Assembly (NCBI GenBank): GCA_910589035.1
Contig: CAJUSI010000069.1
Span: forward strand, 1 to 64,000
Source: an uncultured Acetatifactor sp.
GTDB taxonomy: Bacteria; Bacillota; Clostridia; Lachnospirales; Lachnospiraceae
Direction of reading: 5' to 3'
Length of the DNA: 64,000 nucleotides
A program made the position numbers and the translations under genes. The notes beneath the pieces were generated by a model that saw nothing but the letters and a program-made list of their open reading frames with translations, had not been told where the DNA came from and did not search any database. Shown here one piece after another: positions 40,594-50,277 of the stretch (positions are counted from its first letter, which is position 1; every line of letters starts with the position of its first letter).

Positions 40594-42834
40594 TCACACT
40601 CTGATTTTAGTGCCCTTGCTGTCACGTTTTCCAGGCTTTAAATTGTTCAGGATGACGGTCTTGCCTTTGTATTCGATGGCCGTCTCCACTGTGTTCTGAA
40701 TATAGTAGGCATTTTCCACCGCATCCCTGGCGCCAAGCTTCATTCCCCGGACGCCCAGAGCCGCCTTCTTTTTCTCCGGTATTTCTTCCAGCGGAAATTT
40801 CAGGAAATACCCTTCCCTGGTCTGCAGCACAATACTGCTCTGTTCCTCTATGGGCATGACACTGATTACGGAGTCGTCCTCTCCCAGTCTGGTAGCCGCT
40901 ACCGTGCGCTTTGACACGTCGAATTCTCCGCCGTCCACCAGCTTCAGCATGGACTGGGCGGTGACGAATGCCACCCGGCGCAGGTTCAGCTGGGTCTGGC
41001 TGGTCATATATACGATCTCCTCCTTTTTGGAATCGTAATTGCTGATATTGTCTATGGGCATGCCCTTATCCCGGAATTTTCCGAAGGGGATATCCATGAC
41101 CTTGATGGTGTGCAGCTGTCCTGCGGAGGTAAAAAGGCATACCTTGCCCGTGTTCTTGCAGGGGAAGACAAAGCGGTTCTCCGTATCCGCTGCCTCCCTG
41201 TTGCGCTCATAGGCGGCGGAATCGATGGTCTTGGCGTATCCGAACCGATCCATCAGGAATATCAGCTCCGTTTCCTCCACTTCCTTCTCCCGGTAGACCG
41301 CTTCCTCCACATTCTCGATTACGGTCCTTCTCTTCTGGGAATAGAGCTTTTTGTAACCGTCCAGCTCATTGATGATGACCTGCGCCATAGATGACCTGCG
41401 CTCCAGAATGTCCTCATAGCGGTAAATATTTGCCATGGTCTCCTCGTGCTCTTTGATCAGCGCTTCGATTTCCAGACCAATCAGTTTGTACAGCCGCATT
41501 TCCAGAATGGCATTTGCCTGCTTTTCCGTAAAGGAAAGCTGAGCCGCCATGATCCGGGATTCTTTCAGTTTGAATTTAATGCCCTCGGTCTTCCCCTCTA
41601 CCAGGCAGGCTTTTGCCATATTTCTGTCCTTGGAACCGCGGAGGATCTCAATGATGAGATCGATTACATTGCAGGCCTTGATCAGGCCCTCCTGCACCTC
41701 CTTGCGCTCCAGCTCTTTTGCCAGAAGATTATTGTATTTTCTGGTGGCAATCTGGAACTGGAAATCCACATTGGCCTTCAGAATGGCTTTCAGGCCCATA
41801 GTCTCCGGCCGGCCCCCGCAGATGGCAAGCATATTGACGCCGAAGGTATCCTCCAGCCTAGTCTTCTTATAGAGCAGATTTACGAAATTCTCCGCATCCG
41901 CATCCTTGCGCAGCTCTATTACGATGCGGATTCCTTCCTTGGAGGATTGATTGGAGATATCCACCACATCCATGGTCTTCTTCGTCTCTACCAGCCCGGC
42001 CACATCGGAGAGGAATTTGGAGATATTCATGCCGATCATGGTATAGGGGATTTCCGTGATGACCACATTCGTCTTGCCGCCCTTGAGCTTCTCGAATTCC
42101 ACCTTCCCGCGGATCCTGACCTTTCCCACGCCCGTCTCATAGATGCCTTGCAGATCGTCCTTATTGGTGACGATCCCACCGGTGGGAAAATCGGGCCCCT
42201 TCAGATACCGCATCAGTTCCTTTGTGGTAATGTCCTCATTTTGCATATATGCCTTCATGGCGTCGATAACCTCTCCCAGATTATGGGGAGGCGTGCTGGT
42301 GGCCATACCCACAGCAATCCCTTCGGAGCCGTTTACAAGGAAATTCGGAATCTTTACCGGCAGTACGGCCGGCTCCTTCTCCGTCTCGTCAAAATTGGGG
42401 ACAAAATCCACCACATCCTTGTCCAGATCGCCCAGGAAGGCTTCCTGCGTCACTCTCTGGAGCCTTGCCTCGGTGTAACGCATGGCGGCGGCGCCGTCCC
42501 CCTCGATATTGCCGAAATTGCCATGTCCGTCCACAAGGGGAAGACCCCTTTTAAAGTCCTGGGTCATGACCACCAGGGCGTCATAGATGGAGCTGTCCCC
42601 ATGGGGATGGTATTTACCCATGGTATCGCCCACGATACGGGCGCTTTTCCGATAAGGCCTGTCATAGCGGATTCCCAGCTCATACATATCGTACAGAGTA
42701 CGGCGCTGTACCGGCTTCAGGCCGTCCCGCACATCGGGAAGGGCCCTGGCAATGATTACGCTCATGGCGTAGTCAATAAAAGATTTCTGCATCTCCTCGG
42801 AATATTCTGTTTTGATGATTCTGCTGTCGTCCAT
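40594..42834 (-). CDS. parC: Type IIA DNA topoisomerase subunit A (ParC-like)
   Basis: A 746-residue protein that cuts and rejoins both DNA strands in complex with a GyrB/ParE partner. The active-site Tyr120 follows Arg119 in AAAMRYTEARL. The quinolone-binding positions keep the sensitive residues Ser81 and Asp85 (HPHGDSSIYD). The C-terminal beta-pinwheel (about 500-746) lacks a recognisable GyrA box (QRRGGKG-like), which favours topoisomerase IV over gyrase. No parE is next to it; a glycosyltransferase gene lies upstream instead. A promoter-like pair sits just before it. rsmD starts 62 bases downstream. Confidence 0.88.
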   Translation of the reverse strand: MDDSRIIKTEYSEEMQKSFIDYAMSVIIARALPDVRDGLKPVQRRTLYDMYELGIRYDRPYRKSARIVGDTMGKYHPHGDSSIYDALVVMTQDFKRGLPLVDGHGNFGNIEGDGAAAMRYTEARLQRVTQEAFLGDLDKDVVDFVPNFDETEKEPAVLPVKIPNFLVNGSEGIAVGMATSTPPHNLGEVIDAMKAYMQNEDITTKELMRYLKGPDFPTGGIVTNKDDLQGIYETGVGKVRIRGKVEFEKLKGGKTNVVITEIPYTMIGMNISKFLSDVAGLVETKKTMDVVDISNQSSKEGIRIVIELRKDADAENFVNLLYKKTRLEDTFGVNMLAICGGRPETMGLKAILKANVDFQFQIATRKYNNLLAKELERKEVQEGLIKACNVIDLIIEILRGSKDRNMAKACLVEGKTEGIKFKLKESRIMAAQLSFTEKQANAILEMRLYKLIGLEIEALIKEHEETMANIYRYEDILERRSSMAQVIINELDGYKKLYSQKRRTVIENVEEAVYREKEVEETELIFLMDRFGYAKTIDSAAYERNREAADTENRFVFPCKNTGKVCLFTSAGQLHTIKVMDIPFGKFRDKGMPIDNISNYDSKKEEIVYMTSQTQLNLRRVAFVTAQSMLKLVDGGEFDVSKRTVAATRLGEDDSVISVMPIEEQSSIVLQTREGYFLKFPLEEIPEKKKAALGVRGMKLGARDAVENAYYIQNTVETAIEYKGKTVILNNLKPGKRDSKGTKIRV

Positions 42835-42915
42835 TTATTTCCAACCTTCCATAGGATTGTATTCAGTTCAATGTGTCCTGCGCTTCCAAAGAAATCGGAT
42901 GAACAAATATCTAAA

Positions 42916-42944
42916 AGTATACCATAGATTTGTCAGTTTGTCCC
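42916..42944 (-). promoter_or_regulatory. Predicted promoter for the topoisomerase gene
   Basis: On the minus strand GGGACA (42939-42944), 17 bases, TATACT (42916-42921). The -35 part lies inside the end of the upstream glycosyltransferase gene. Confidence 0.5.
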
Positions 42945-43997
42945 ATCTTTTTTCCTGTTTTTTGCATCCATCCATTCAATTCCCTTAAGACTCAGACGGC
43001 AGATCAGGCTGACAATACAATAACATCTGATACGAAAGAATCCCAAAAGGATTCTTCTGGGAAGAATTCCTATTTTAAAATTGTATTTCAGGGCGCATCT
43101 GAAGTTTTCATCCTTCTGCATTTCCTCACACAGACAGCAGCGCTCTCTATGGGAGGCAGTATTATAAGGACTGAATATCTCCTTGATCAATATGTATGCC
43201 ATATTTTCCAGAGCGTTGGCATAATAAGTTTTTTCTAAAGTAAGAAACCTGTGGGATGCCTCCAGAAGACTTTTCAGTCTTTTCTCAAAATTACAATAAT
43301 TTTTTACAAGTCCCATCGTAAATCCATGGGTTGCGGAATCCGAACGCATCATATACCGATAGACCGGTCGGGGAATATATTTGCAGGAATTTATTTTCAA
43401 CAGATATTCCGTGTTAAAAAGGATATCTTCCCCCACGATAACATTGTCTGGAAACTGAATGGAATATTGTTCTATCAGGGATTTCCGGTAAGCCTTTGCG
43501 CATGGTGAACAAAGATCTGTGTTTCCGTTCTCCATAAGCTGCCAATGCCGCAGCATCTTTTCAATGATTTGAGGCGCATCTCCATTCTCATAGAAATAAC
43601 CGGAAGCATCCCCCTGCTCAGAAAGAAAATTCTCATTTCTGCCTGGTTTTATAAAATCAAAGATAAACAGATCCGCCGGAGAAAGTGTCTCTCTTGCTAC
43701 TGTTTCAAGAAAGTCTTTTGAAATATAATCGTCGGAATCCACAAAAACGAGCCATTCCCCACGAGATACGGCAATTCCATGATTCCTTGCAGCAGATACG
43801 CCCTGGTTCTCCTGGGAAAGCAGTCTTATACGGGAATCCCTTTGGGAATACACTTCACAGATTGAGAGGCTTTGGTCCGTTGACCCGTCATTTACCAGAA
43901 TTACCTCGAAATCATTATAAGAAGAGCTTAAAACGGAATCAAGACATTTGCCAAGACTGTTTCCGGTATTATAAACGGGAATGATAACTGATAGCAT
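42933..43997 (-). CDS. GT2-family glycosyltransferase 1
   Basis: A 354-residue enzyme with the GT-A fold: SVIIPVYNTGNSLGKCLDSV, VNDGSTDQS and the metal-binding DSDD near residue 88. The C-terminal half is variable with short hydrophobic stretches near the end, suggesting membrane association. Sugar and acceptor are unknown. It is the last gene of the polysaccharide module, 98 bases before the topoisomerase gene. Confidence 0.85.
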   Translation of the reverse strand: MLSVIIPVYNTGNSLGKCLDSVLSSSYNDFEVILVNDGSTDQSLSICEVYSQRDSRIRLLSQENQGVSAARNHGIAVSRGEWLVFVDSDDYISKDFLETVARETLSPADLFIFDFIKPGRNENFLSEQGDASGYFYENGDAPQIIEKMLRHWQLMENGNTDLCSPCAKAYRKSLIEQYSIQFPDNVIVGEDILFNTEYLLKINSCKYIPRPVYRYMMRSDSATHGFTMGLVKNYCNFEKRLKSLLEASHRFLTLEKTYYANALENMAYILIKEIFSPYNTASHRERCCLCEEMQKDENFRCALKYNFKIGILPRRILLGFFRIRCYCIVSLICRLSLKGIEWMDAKNRKKDGTN

Positions 43998-44055
43998 TTT
44001 TCATATAATCTCCTGTTTAATATTTTATCCAAAATATTTTATCCCGATGATTCTT

Positions 44056-45120
44056 TTACTTATATTTTGACTCAACAATTCTGCGGTCAAACTGAAGCTT
44101 ACGCAACAGGGCAATTCCGCACGCGAGCAGCCGGTAGAAACGCATAATAATCAATATAGATGTGGTGCGGATAATCAGTTTCCAGAAAAAAGACTCTATT
44201 TTATTGATGTATCTGCCTTTGGCCAGCTCAGACATCGATTCCCTGACACATGGAATGGCTCCATATTTTTTTAGAGCTCTGACTGACTCACGAATTCCGT
44301 TTCGTTTAAATTCCAGCTCCTGCTGTACCTGAAACAGGCTTCCAAAAGCGAGATGAAATGCCGTCAAATCCCCGAATCGGTCGTGAATATTCCTTGTCTT
44401 CAGAAACTGTTTAAAATCATACGCGACGGATACCCATATCTTCGTGAAATCGTTTTTGTAATATGAGGTGACAGACTCTGAATTGATACGATATAAATAT
44501 ACGCTTTCATCTATGAAGGCATAGACCGGCTCATAAGTACAGCAGGTCATATTAAAGGCCTTGTCTTCCGTATAGGGATACGCTCCGCATAACAGATTGT
44601 GATCCTCAAGAAAGCTTTTCCGATAAAGCTTTCCCCAATTAAAAGCCAGATGATTATATATGCAAAACCCTTTGAATCGAAAATCAATCGTTTGAGTATA
44701 AGGACCGTCGTGCAGATGATGATGATTTACATTGCTGACCGTCTTTTCATTAAAACGACGGAAGCTTCCGACAACGATATCAGCTTCCTTTTCCTCTGCC
44801 TGTTTTGTCAGAAGCCTGATTGCGCCTTTGCCATCCAGACAATCATCGGAATCTAAAAAGAAAATATACTCGCCGGATGACATTTTCACGCCTGCATTTC
44901 TTGAGAGACCAGGTCCACGGTTGGATTGATGGATCACAGAGATATTTACGAACTGCTCCGCGTAACTGTCACACAGTGCCGGACAGCTGTCAGGAGATCC
45001 GTCTTCTACCAGAATTATTTCAATATCGGGATAATCCTGACGCAATACGCTGTCAATGCATTCTTTCAGATATGTCTCAGCCCGGTAGACTGGAATGATA
45101 ATACTGACTTTCTTATACAT
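44056..45120 (-). CDS. GT2-family glycosyltransferase 2
   Basis: A 354-residue GT-A enzyme: SIIIPVYRAETYLKECIDSV, VEDGSPDSC, and FFLDSDDCLDG as the metal site. I use the ATG at 45120, directly before the first strand (MYKKVSIII); its ribosome site (AAGGGA) is rather far, so the upstream codons at 45150/45147 remain possible. It precedes the first GT2 gene in the operon by 58 bases. Confidence 0.82.
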   Translation of the reverse strand: MYKKVSIIIPVYRAETYLKECIDSVLRQDYPDIEIILVEDGSPDSCPALCDSYAEQFVNISVIHQSNRGPGLSRNAGVKMSSGEYIFFLDSDDCLDGKGAIRLLTKQAEEKEADIVVGSFRRFNEKTVSNVNHHHLHDGPYTQTIDFRFKGFCIYNHLAFNWGKLYRKSFLEDHNLLCGAYPYTEDKAFNMTCCTYEPVYAFIDESVYLYRINSESVTSYYKNDFTKIWVSVAYDFKQFLKTRNIHDRFGDLTAFHLAFGSLFQVQQELEFKRNGIRESVRALKKYGAIPCVRESMSELAKGRYINKIESFFWKLIIRTTSILIIMRFYRLLACGIALLRKLQFDRRIVESKYK

Positions 45121-45172
45121 ACTTTGTATTTTCCCTTCTGTAATCATCAATAAGGCTGCAACAACTGTACAA

Positions 45173-46180
45173 TCAAATTTTTTTGAACATCTTGCGATAT
45201 ATCGGATATATTTTCTCTGTTATCCAACTATTTGCAAAGAGCCACCAGATAATATCTTTTAAGGTCATTCGCATTTTTTCATCCCCATATTTATTTAACT
45301 TCCGCATGGCAGCAAATGCCTGTCTGATCTGGCCGTACTTCAGAGAAATACTGTATCTACGCTTTTCCTTCCAGCAGAGAAGCCTCTCCTTTGACTGCTG
45401 ATCCTCTATATGACAGATTCGTGCGATATCGTCCACTAAATCCTCATAGTCCTGATATTTCTTTTCTTCTTCGGCCTGAGTCAGCTTTCTGCGGGAATGG
45501 CTGCCTTCCCGCAAAGCCACTCTATATAATACTTCCGGAATCGTCGGACATTTGTGGTGAAACATAAACGGCAGAAGCATCTGAAAGTTTTGCCCCACAT
45601 CGTATTCTGGTATATGCCGCTCCGGATAGATTTCAAAAAAGCTTCTGGTATTCAGCATGTAGCATCCGCAGCAGACAAAAGTCCTGAACTCCAGAATATC
45701 CCAGAATAAATCTTCCTTTGACAAATCTCCCTGTTTTTCATCCCTTATATCACTGATTTCTCCCGTAGCCGCATCAAAATAACAGGACAATGACCGGACA
45801 CAATGATATTCCCTATGTTTCTGTAAAAAAACTACTCTTTTTTGAACGGATTCCGGATCCAGTATATCATCGCTGTCAGGCCAGATCAGGAATTCTCCTC
45901 TCACATAGGGCAGTCCCCTGTTGATTGCAGCGGAGGCATTCCGATGTTCCCCCCGGACAATGCGGTATCCGTATCCTCTGTTATCAAATTTTTCCCGATA
46001 ACTCTCTGCCACTGCTACCGTCCCGTCGCCGGAGCCATCGTCGCACAGAATCAGTTCAATCTTCGGATAGGTCTGAGCCAACACCGAATCCAGCATAGCC
46101 GGCAAATGGAATTCTCCATTGTAAACAGGGGTGACAATGGAAACCAGTCCGGCACACAATATATTCTCTTTATGGTTCAT
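45173..46180 (-). CDS. GT2-family glycosyltransferase 3
   Basis: A 335-residue GT-A enzyme with SIVTPVYNGEFHLPAMLDSV, CDDGSGDGT and WPDSDDILD. Unlike the others, its domain has an extended C-terminal helical part with the motif SHSRRKLTQAEEEKKY. The product is probably one sugar of the polysaccharide repeat. It lies 73 bases after the pyruvyltransferase stop. Confidence 0.85.
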   Translation of the reverse strand: MNHKENILCAGLVSIVTPVYNGEFHLPAMLDSVLAQTYPKIELILCDDGSGDGTVAVAESYREKFDNRGYGYRIVRGEHRNASAAINRGLPYVRGEFLIWPDSDDILDPESVQKRVVFLQKHREYHCVRSLSCYFDAATGEISDIRDEKQGDLSKEDLFWDILEFRTFVCCGCYMLNTRSFFEIYPERHIPEYDVGQNFQMLLPFMFHHKCPTIPEVLYRVALREGSHSRRKLTQAEEEKKYQDYEDLVDDIARICHIEDQQSKERLLCWKEKRRYSISLKYGQIRQAFAAMRKLNKYGDEKMRMTLKDIIWWLFANSWITEKIYPIYRKMFKKI

Positions 46181-46253
46181 CCGTCAATCCCGCCTCATCT
46201 TCTTTCTGGTTTTATTAATTCTGTTTCTTCTTATTTCCGCCTTCTTTATCGCA

Positions 46254-47417
46254 TTATTCGAAGCTCGCAGCCGTGTTGCCAGGTAAATTTTTACGGAGAA
46301 AGCTCTCAGCTTCCTTGACTTTTTCCCTGGTATGCAGCTCTACAGCTTCCCAATCGATATAAGCATCTATATCAGCTTCTGCGCCGCCCGGGCATATTCT
46401 GTCCTCCAGCCCATGAATCTGCAGAATATTTCTGACTCGTGTTCCTCTGCTGGTGTGCAGAAAGGCCAGAAATTTTTTCTGATAAATAATACTGAACGCA
46501 ATTGCGTGAAAAGAATTTGATACCACATATTCCGCTTCATGAATATAGCCAAGAAATTCTGCCGGACCCGCCGTGTAATCCACATCAAACCCGGCTTTCG
46601 TAGTCATATTCCCTGCACATATCTCTATGACATCCAGCCCCTTCTCCTGCGACAGCTTTTGAACATATTCACATAAATCCAGATTTTTCTCCGTAATATA
46701 TACCAGAATATACCCTGTTCTTTCCGGCTTCTTTTCTATCTCCTGAAAGGCTGCTCTTCCCGGAAGAAATACCGGATCCGGAACCGCAATAACATCTCCC
46801 GTATAAAATTTCTTAATGTAAGGTATGGCTGCTTCCTCACGCATGGAAAGGGCATCTACTAATTTTATCAACCCTGAAAATTCCGTGTCATATTCGGAAG
46901 CAATCTCTGTTCCTCCAATACTTGCCGCATACGCTATGACTTTTTTCCTGCATTTGTTATCGAAAGCTCCGAAGTAGGCCGCCCTCAGTCCGCAGGTGAT
47001 TTCCGGATTCCAGATCTGGTCGCTTCCCACTATATAATATTCATAGGGAAGGAACTTCAGCCGTCTGGATGGGCATATCCTTTGCGTCTTCTTATCAATG
47101 AGATATTTCTCCCTGAAATGTCTCATATTGGCACGTCGTCTCCAGAAAAGCGTTCCTTTTTCCAGGTTTGCCTTCATTCCTCCCAACGCATACCCGATAT
47201 TCATTCCAAGCCATTTCCGGCCGTTTTTTCTTTTCTTTGGAATATATGGAATATACCAATGCCTTCCTGTCATATAAAAAGGTTCATATCGAATCAGTTC
47301 GGCAGGCATCCCCTTGTCACACAGAAATTTTTTTAATCCGTAGGACTGAAGCATAGCTCCGAAATTATCCGAACAATGAAAAGTCAGAATCCCTATCTTG
47401 GCGCTATTTTCTTTCAT
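46254..47417 (-). CDS. Polysaccharide pyruvyl transferase family protein
   Basis: A 387-residue enzyme that likely transfers pyruvate from phosphoenolpyruvate to a sugar of the polymer as a ketal. Family marks are GILTFHCSDNFGAMLQSYGL at the start, VGSDQIWNPEI in the middle, and VVSNSFHAIAFSI toward the end. Its start overlaps the preceding GT2 gene by 14 bases. A Fe-S protein of the F420-hydrogenase-beta type in the same operon is its usual companion in such loci. Confidence 0.88.
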   Translation of the reverse strand: MKENSAKIGILTFHCSDNFGAMLQSYGLKKFLCDKGMPAELIRYEPFYMTGRHWYIPYIPKKRKNGRKWLGMNIGYALGGMKANLEKGTLFWRRRANMRHFREKYLIDKKTQRICPSRRLKFLPYEYYIVGSDQIWNPEITCGLRAAYFGAFDNKCRKKVIAYAASIGGTEIASEYDTEFSGLIKLVDALSMREEAAIPYIKKFYTGDVIAVPDPVFLPGRAAFQEIEKKPERTGYILVYITEKNLDLCEYVQKLSQEKGLDVIEICAGNMTTKAGFDVDYTAGPAEFLGYIHEAEYVVSNSFHAIAFSIIYQKKFLAFLHTSRGTRVRNILQIHGLEDRICPGGAEADIDAYIDWEAVELHTREKVKEAESFLRKNLPGNTAASFE

Positions 47418-48417
47418 TTCCAGAAGCCTCCTTCCACTCCAGCAATTTTTTGTCCATCCCGTTTAACGGAATATAAATGAAATGACACAAAAAGCAACTG
47501 ACAAACAGAATTTTCATGGTGAAAGAAAGGGATTTAAACAGTGTACTCTTTGTCTCTCGGACAGCAATTTCCTTTAACTTGATGCAGCTGGCTTTATCCC
47601 TTCTTTTTCTGTATGCCGCATAATGATCTCTCATCTGCACGGTTAGCTTCTCTTCGCTTTTCAGCGCAAATCGCAAATTGCCTTTCTTGAACTCGCTGTC
47701 CCTTATCATGATATTGCAGTCAAAATATTGTGCCTTAAATAATGCTTTTGCGGTATGGCTTGCGCTTACCGGATGCATCCTGTAATAGTACCAGGGACAG
47801 GGAGAATACGAGGTACGAATCTGCTGGCAGAATAATTTGTACATGAAAAGGGTATCTTCTCCAATGGTTAGGTTCTCATCAAATCTTATATCGCCGATAC
47901 ACATCCGGCTTACAAGGCCACTTACTCCCGAAAGCTCTCTGGAATAGGTTATATGAAACCATTCTTCTGCCTCAGGCCCTTCCGCAGTCTGCCATATGGG
48001 CCTGTCATCTTTCACAGATACATTATTCAGTGCATCCTCAATCTCCTGATCGTTCATTCTGGCACAATTACAAAATACCATCTCCGCATGCCGCCGCTGT
48101 ACCTGCCCCATCATTTCTTCCAGCAGAAGCGGATGAAGCGCATCATCGCTGTCCAGGAAAAAGATATATTCTCCCGAGGCGATATCCAACCCGTGATTTC
48201 TTGCCCGGGAAACGCCGCCGTTCTTCAGGCTGTGCACCTGTATACGCTTGTCCGTCATGCATAGATCCTGGCATATCTCCGCGCCGCGGTCTGTTGAGCC
48301 GTCGTCTATTACCAGAATTTCCAGGTTTCGGTAGGTCTGTCCGATTACAGACTGAAGGCATTGCCTGATGAAGGGCTCCGCGTTATACATGGGGATGATC
48401 ACCGATATTTTACACAT
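47404..48417 (-). CDS. GT2-family glycosyltransferase 4
   Basis: A 337-residue GT-A enzyme: SVIIPMYNAEPFIRQCLQSV, IDDGSTDRG, and FFLDSDDALHP. It has a hydrophobic segment near the C-terminus (LSFTMKILFVSCFLCHFIYI). I use the ATG at 48417 (GGAGG 11 bases upstream); a GTG at 48435 with GAGGGAG closer upstream is an alternative. It overlaps the pyruvyltransferase start. Confidence 0.82.
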   Translation of the reverse strand: MCKISVIIPMYNAEPFIRQCLQSVIGQTYRNLEILVIDDGSTDRGAEICQDLCMTDKRIQVHSLKNGGVSRARNHGLDIASGEYIFFLDSDDALHPLLLEEMMGQVQRRHAEMVFCNCARMNDQEIEDALNNVSVKDDRPIWQTAEGPEAEEWFHITYSRELSGVSGLVSRMCIGDIRFDENLTIGEDTLFMYKLFCQQIRTSYSPCPWYYYRMHPVSASHTAKALFKAQYFDCNIMIRDSEFKKGNLRFALKSEEKLTVQMRDHYAAYRKRRDKASCIKLKEIAVRETKSTLFKSLSFTMKILFVSCFLCHFIYIPLNGMDKKLLEWKEASGNERK

Positions 48418-48514
48418 ATAAATTCTTTCCTCCACATACTCCCTCTGTTCTTACGCCCGGCCCGGACAGGCAGGCAAGCCAAATTGCCGCCTTGCGCAAG
48501 AGTTCGTGGATCAC

Positions 48515-50218
48515 TCATTTCACCCGCAGAATTTTTCTGTCCTCAATCTTATATATCACATCGCATTCATTTGCCAAGCTCATATGATGCGTCACCATCA
48601 GCAGGGTTTTGTTCCCCTTTATATGGCGGATGGAATCGATGACGGCCTTTTCCGTTTCCATATCAAGCGCCGCCGTGGCTTCATCCATGACCAGAATGCT
48701 GAAATCCTTGTAAAGCGCTCTTGCCAGAGCGATCCTCTGGCGCTGTCCTCCGGAAATGGCGGTCCCGTTTTCGCCGATCAGCGTATGCACTCCCTCCGGC
48801 AGTTTCATGACATCCTCCCATATCTGAGCACATTTCAGGCACTCTTCCACCCTTGCGTCGTCAATATTGGCCTCATCCTCGAAAAACGCCACATTATTTC
48901 GGACGGTTTCTCCGTTCAGATACACTGTCTGAGGGATGTAGCTCACCAGCTCCCCCATATGGACCTTACAGGGGCCTTCCGAATCCGTTCCGGCCACAAT
49001 GTCGTAATCATCAAAAAAGACATGCCCGCTCTGGGGCTTCAGCAGGCCCAGGAGCAGGTCTACAAAGGTAGTCTTTCCCGCCCCGGAAGCACCGATAATG
49101 GCGATGGAACAGCCCACCGGAATCTCTATGGAAGCATCCTCAAAAATATGTATGTTCTCGCGGTATCCGAAAGTCAGATTCCTGACAAAAATGCCTTCCT
49201 GAAAGGTCATTTTTTTTAGCCGGAGCTTATCCTTCCGGTCTTCTTCCTCCCTCATCACATCGTATCTTTCCATGCAGTTCTTCAAGGCCGCATAGGGCTT
49301 TCGGGCGAATTCCGTATTATGCAGTTCAAATATAATATTATACGCCATGGGCAGCATTCTGACCAGTGCCGTAATATAGACGATCATCGGAGCAAGCACG
49401 GACGCCAGATCGGACTGGGAGCCCAGAATGACCGCAAGTACCGTGAACAGGGCCGCCATAATGGAATTCTGCAGTATGACACCGATACTGCCGGTCTTGT
49501 ATTTGAACTCTCCCTGTATCTGCGCATATTTATTACTTGCCTCCCGGTACTTTTCCAGAACAAAGGATGAGCGGTCGTCTATCTTCATTTCCTTGAAAGA
49601 ACCGTAGGCAATGGAGATCTGTGAATTGGCCTTGATGGAGTATTCCCGGCTTTTTTCTCCGTAGGCCAGCATTCTTGTGCGGGTGTGGGAGTAAATCCAC
49701 CACATCAGCAGTGCCAGCACCGCGCTGCTGATTACGCCTGCCCATTTCGAAGCATAGATCATGATAACCGCATATCCGGCCAGAGTAATACTGTTTACCA
49801 ATATCCCGATACAACTCACGATAATCTGGACGCAGCTTGTGGTGTCATTGCGCACCATGGTTAACGCCTGCATGGCGCTCCGTTCATTATGCGCTGTCAG
49901 ATCTTCCTTGATAAGTGCTTCATATATCTTCATGGACAGCTTCTGTGCGCCGTCGTACACAAAGCGATTGGAGATTTTATTCTTATATAGTTCAAACAGA
50001 CACTTCAGAACGGAAAGCCCTGTCATAAACAAAGTAAAAACGATCAGTCCCTTTGAGGCCTGATTATCACGGATGGCTATGTTGATAATATAGATGAGGA
50101 CCGAGAAGCTGAAGATATCCACAACAGGGCTTATCAGGCCGAGCACAGTATATATTTTACATATTTTTTTATCCTTTTGATCCAATATTCCTGTCAGATA
50201 ACGAAACATTTCCAGCAT
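48515..50218 (-). CDS. ABC transporter, flippase-like (PglK type)
   Basis: A 567-residue half-transporter. Residues about 1-310 hold six membrane helices; the ATPase has IGASGAGKTT, AISGGQRQRIALARAL, ILVMDEATAALD and MVTHHMS. A single-chain exporter of this shape inside a glycosyltransferase operon suggests flipping of lipid-linked oligosaccharides, as with PglK (inference). It lies 97 bases upstream of the GT2-4 gene and 59 bases downstream of the DUF1919 gene. Confidence 0.85.
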   Translation of the reverse strand: MLEMFRYLTGILDQKDKKICKIYTVLGLISPVVDIFSFSVLIYIINIAIRDNQASKGLIVFTLFMTGLSVLKCLFELYKNKISNRFVYDGAQKLSMKIYEALIKEDLTAHNERSAMQALTMVRNDTTSCVQIIVSCIGILVNSITLAGYAVIMIYASKWAGVISSAVLALLMWWIYSHTRTRMLAYGEKSREYSIKANSQISIAYGSFKEMKIDDRSSFVLEKYREASNKYAQIQGEFKYKTGSIGVILQNSIMAALFTVLAVILGSQSDLASVLAPMIVYITALVRMLPMAYNIIFELHNTEFARKPYAALKNCMERYDVMREEEDRKDKLRLKKMTFQEGIFVRNLTFGYRENIHIFEDASIEIPVGCSIAIIGASGAGKTTFVDLLLGLLKPQSGHVFFDDYDIVAGTDSEGPCKVHMGELVSYIPQTVYLNGETVRNNVAFFEDEANIDDARVEECLKCAQIWEDVMKLPEGVHTLIGENGTAISGGQRQRIALARALYKDFSILVMDEATAALDMETEKAVIDSIRHIKGNKTLLMVTHHMSLANECDVIYKIEDRKILRVK

Positions 50219-50277
50219 ATCTGTATTCTCCCGGTTTATTTTTTTACAATTCTGTGCCTTATGAACGGATGCTGCTT

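Noticed and set aside
40594..42834. Gyrase subunit A
   Set aside because: No GyrA-box-like sequence in the C-terminal pinwheel and no gyrB next to it; a ParC-like subunit fits better, though not with certainty.
41446..42927. A 493-codon plus-strand frame opposite the topoisomerase gene
   Set aside because: Long antisense frames are common opposite GC-rich genes; the minus-strand protein has full family motifs and this one has none.
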